The notes under the pieces: generated by a model
Seen by the model: the letters and a program-made list of their open reading frames with translations, nothing else
What the model was told of the DNA's origin: nothing
Database searches by the model: none
Source of the DNA: Alkalicoccobacillus gibsonii
GTDB lineage: Bacteria > Bacillota > Bacilli > Bacillales > Bacillaceae_D
Reading direction: 5' to 3'
Assembly: GCF_016798245.1 (NCBI RefSeq)
Contig: NZ_JAEUZA010000001.1
Span: 418,221 to 482,220, forward strand
DNA length: 64,000 bases
Made by a program: the position numbers and the translations under genes
Part shown: positions 62,442 to 64,000 of the stretch, one piece after another
Numbering within the stretch: position 1 is the first letter of the stretch
Layout of the letters: each line of letters begins with the position of its first letter

Positions 62442-62642
62442 ATGAAAGAATTTACTGTAGTAGCAAATAAGGATGCAACCACTTGGATGATAAAAGCAGA
62501 GGATGTTGCTCCTATTCACGAATTTGATAAGCGTGATGACGCCGTGGAAAAGGCAAAGGAACTAGCTTCTTCTCATCAACCAAGTAAAGTTGAAGTATAT
62601 GATGCTTCTAATGAATTAGTTGAATCGAAAGTATTTGAATAA
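62442..62642 (+). CDS. DUF2188 small protein
   Basis: A 66-residue protein, VVANKDATTWMIKAEDVAPI, then DKRDDAVEKAKELA and SKVEVYDASNELVESKVF, that fits DUF2188, small beta-alpha-beta-like proteins of unknown function common in Bacillus. AAAGGAGAG precedes the ATG. It has its own terminator. Confidence 0.8.
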   Translation: MKEFTVVANKDATTWMIKAEDVAPIHEFDKRDDAVEKAKELASSHQPSKVEVYDASNELVESKVFE

Positions 62643-62647
62643 GGCTA

Positions 62648-62680
62648 AAAAAGGTGGACAACATGTCCATCTTTTTTTTT
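62648..62680 (+). terminator. Terminator after the DUF2188 gene
   Basis: AAAGGTGGACA and TGTCCATCTTT pair (one G-U) around a three-base loop, followed by a long T-run. Confidence 0.78.
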
Positions 62681-62686
62681 GAATGT

Positions 62687-62714
62687 ATAACACAGAACAA
62701 ACGTTCTGTGTTAT
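62687..62714. promoter_or_regulatory. Candidate LexA (SOS) box before the YdjM/YvsG-like gene
   Basis: Arms ATAACACAGAAC (62687-62698) and GTTCTGTGTTAT (62703-62714) form a perfect 12-4-12 dyad. The core GAAC-n4-GTTC matches the Firmicute LexA/DinR box CGAAC-n4-GTTCG except at the outermost C and G. It overlaps a TATACT -10 (62712-62717), so a bound repressor would block transcription. LexA binding is inferred. Confidence 0.6.
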
Positions 62715-62751
62715 ACTAAATCCTTATCTTACATAGATCGGAGTTTAATGA

Positions 62752-63240
62752 ATGAATGGAAAAACCCATTTAATGGGGGGGCTTGCAGCTTGTGCTGTTG
62801 TAGAAACAGTGATGGATGGCAGTGATTTTAGCCCATTGTTTTATATTGGTGGAATGGTAGGCGCTTTTCTTCCGGACATTTGTCATGTGCATTCAACGAT
62901 TGGAAGAAGGTTACCGCTTTTATCAAAAATGATTTCGTTTGTGTTTGGACATCGTACGTTCACACACAGTTTACTCTTTTTAGGGATCGTGCATGTGTTG
63001 CTTGATATGGTATTACCTGAAGCAGCAAATGTACATATTGGCCTTTTTGCAGGAATGATCAGCCACATCCTATTAGATATGGCGACAGTACGAGGGGTTA
63101 AATTATTCTTTCCTTTCACGATGAGAGTTCGATTGCTATTATACATACGTACAGGCGGGAAGGTTGAAGGAGTTGTGCAGCTAGTATTATTCGGATGGTT
63201 AATCATTTGGAGTTATCAGTTTGTACAATCCTGGCTTTAA
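62752..63240 (+). CDS. YdjM/YvsG-like membrane-bound metal-dependent hydrolase (DUF457)
   Basis: A 162-residue membrane protein with about four hydrophobic segments. Conserved His/Asp positions appear in NGKTHLMGG, FLPDICHVHS, GHRTFTHSLLF and SHILLDMATVRGV, the pattern of the YdjM/DUF457 family (predicted metal-dependent hydrolases; B. subtilis YvsG and YdjM-type proteins). The GGAG site lies 8 bases before ATG 62752. E. coli ydjM is a known LexA-regulated gene, which agrees with the SOS-like dyad upstream here. The biochemical activity is unknown. Confidence 0.82.
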   Translation: MNGKTHLMGGLAACAVVETVMDGSDFSPLFYIGGMVGAFLPDICHVHSTIGRRLPLLSKMISFVFGHRTFTHSLLFLGIVHVLLDMVLPEAANVHIGLFAGMISHILLDMATVRGVKLFFPFTMRVRLLLYIRTGGKVEGVVQLVLFGWLIIWSYQFVQSWL

Positions 63241-63245
63241 CGAAC

Positions 63246-63279
63246 AAAGAGGAACAATCCATTTGGATTGTTCCTCTTT
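63246..63279. terminator. Bidirectional terminator
   Basis: AAAGAGGAACAATCC (63246-63260) pairs perfectly with GGATTGTTCCTCTTT (63265-63279) between convergent genes. Confidence 0.9.
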
Positions 63280-63287
63280 CTATTTAC

Positions 63288-64000
63288 TTATGGATTTGAA
63301 AGAATTTTTGCTTTGGTTAACCAAGTGAAGGTCTCTTCAAAAAGCTGATTTTCCCACGTGCTTGATGCAAATGTATGTGACGCATGTTTAATATAGATAG
63401 GAGGCGTCATAAGGGTAGTCGTATGTTCGGCGTATGATTTTGCATGACTGACTGCTACATCCTCATCTTGTTCGGCATGTACGATAAGCACTTGATTGTT
63501 AACTGAAGAGATGGCTTTTAGAGGATCATGTATTTTTAGGTCTTCAAAGAAAGTATGACTCAGTTCAAACCCATGATAATCATGATAGCCGTTTCTTTGA
63601 GCGGCTTTAACAGCAGACGTACCAGTAATTTGAACAATATCCTGATAAGGCTCAGCAACAGCTGACCAAAGAACGAGTTGATCAACCGAAGTTCTGCTTG
63701 CTGCGATTGCGGAGGTTGCACCTCCGAGACTATGACCAACAATCGTCATTTTTTCTGAATCAATCATTGGTTGATTTTTAATGTATTGAATGATTTCAAG
63801 CAATTCTTCTATTTGATTACTTAATGTAAGATTTCGATAGTCTCCGCTACTTTCTCCACATCCACTAAAATCAAAACGGAAGCAAGCATAGCCTTTTTCA
63901 GCAAAATAGCGTGAGGCTTTTACAAATAATCGATGTTCACCCACCTTACTCCCGATAAATCCATGAACAAACACGATGGCAGGCAGCTTATCTGATACCG
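63288..64000 (-). CDS. Alpha/beta hydrolase, N-terminus beyond the window
   Basis: At least 237 residues of an alpha/beta hydrolase. The open frame continues to the window edge, reading KLPAIVFVHGFIGSKVGEHR, so the GTG at 63974 is probably an internal Val and not the start. Visible are the oxyanion HGF loop, the nucleophile elbow GHSLGGATS, the acid in HAEQDEDVAVSH and the catalytic His in KHASHTF. The FRFDFSGCGESSGDYR segment is typical of serine aminopeptidase S33-like/esterase proteins of Bacillus. The substrate is unknown. Confidence 0.83.
   Translation of the reverse strand, partial: VSDKLPAIVFVHGFIGSKVGEHRLFVKASRYFAEKGYACFRFDFSGCGESSGDYRNLTLSNQIEELLEIIQYIKNQPMIDSEKMTIVGHSLGGATSAIAASRTSVDQLVLWSAVAEPYQDIVQITGTSAVKAAQRNGYHDYHGFELSHTFFEDLKIHDPLKAISSVNNQVLIVHAEQDEDVAVSHAKSYAEHTTTLMTPPIYIKHASHTFASSTWENQLFEETFTWLTKAKILSNP

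Noticed and set aside
1-64000. CRISPR arrays, insertion sequences, prophage, toxin-antitoxin or restriction islands
   Set aside because: No regularly spaced repeats, transposases, phage structural genes or such modules were seen; the repeats found are three dispersed palindromic elements.

Overview
The window looks like chromosome of a low-GC, endospore-forming member of the Bacillaceae. Support for this comes from sporulation genes (SpoIIM, a YjcZ-type microprotein, an MciZ homologue), the Firmicute block nudF-spoIIM-fur-yqzK-xerD-deoB-pnp, AGGAGG-type ribosome binding sites and frequent TTG/GTG starts. A large CPA1 Na+/H+ antiporter, an OpuC compatible-solute importer and a carotenoid cluster fit a salt- or alkali-tolerant pigmented species. 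The species cannot be fixed from sequence alone. I see no rRNA, tRNA, insertion sequence, prophage or CRISPR array.

Layout. 1-14.6 kb: NUDIX genes (one frameshifted), a short-chain dehydrogenase, Mn-catalase, BrnQ and AzlCD branched-chain amino acid transporters with an XRE-cupin regulator, an NADH oxidase behind three Rex-like sites, an NhaK-like antiporter and a quinone oxidoreductase-like protein. 14.6-27.3 kb: RlmN, a di/tripeptide transporter, a YesMN-type two-component system with an LplABC-type sugar importer, and a GntR regulator with an orphan peptide-binding lipoprotein and an unknown protein. 27.6-32.5 kb: a three-gene [16 protein letters not shown] (Hpt-REC-GGEEF-REC, lone REC, hybrid kinase). 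32.6-40.5 kb: two converging carotenoid operons (three desaturases, CrtM, CruF-like hydratase, glycosyltransferase, acyltransferase) that together predict an acylated glycosyl carotenoid. 40.6-50.1 kb: SDR, SufT-like protein, GbsR-type regulator divergent from opuCABCD, YjcZ, EIIA-Glc, YebE, UppP, a TlpA-like thioredoxin and a DUF3866 protein. 50.0-57.7 kb: the conserved mciZ/nudF/spoIIM/fur/yqzK/xerD block, then a nucleoside salvage run (deoB, two different purine nucleoside phosphorylases, pdp). 57.9-64 kb: stress proteins, an aeRF1-like protein, a TetR/MFS efflux pair, a small DUF2188 protein, a YdjM/YvsG-like membrane protein behind an SOS-box-like dyad, and a cut-off alpha/beta hydrolase.

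The most interesting signals are: (i) a palindromic repeat family whose three copies all lie between convergent genes; (ii) tandem trimeric-type PNPs, of which the second has lost both base-recognising residues (Glu to Met, Asn to Asp); (iii) an MciZ homologue whose frame runs antisense into its neighbour; (iv) an SOS-box-like 12-4-12 dyad; (v) Rex-like sites before the NADH oxidase; (vi) the c-di-GMP phosphorelay operon next to the pigment genes. Start codons were chosen by Shine-Dalgarno spacing and often lie inside the longest frame. No database search was possible, so family names rest on recognised motifs and remembered homologues.
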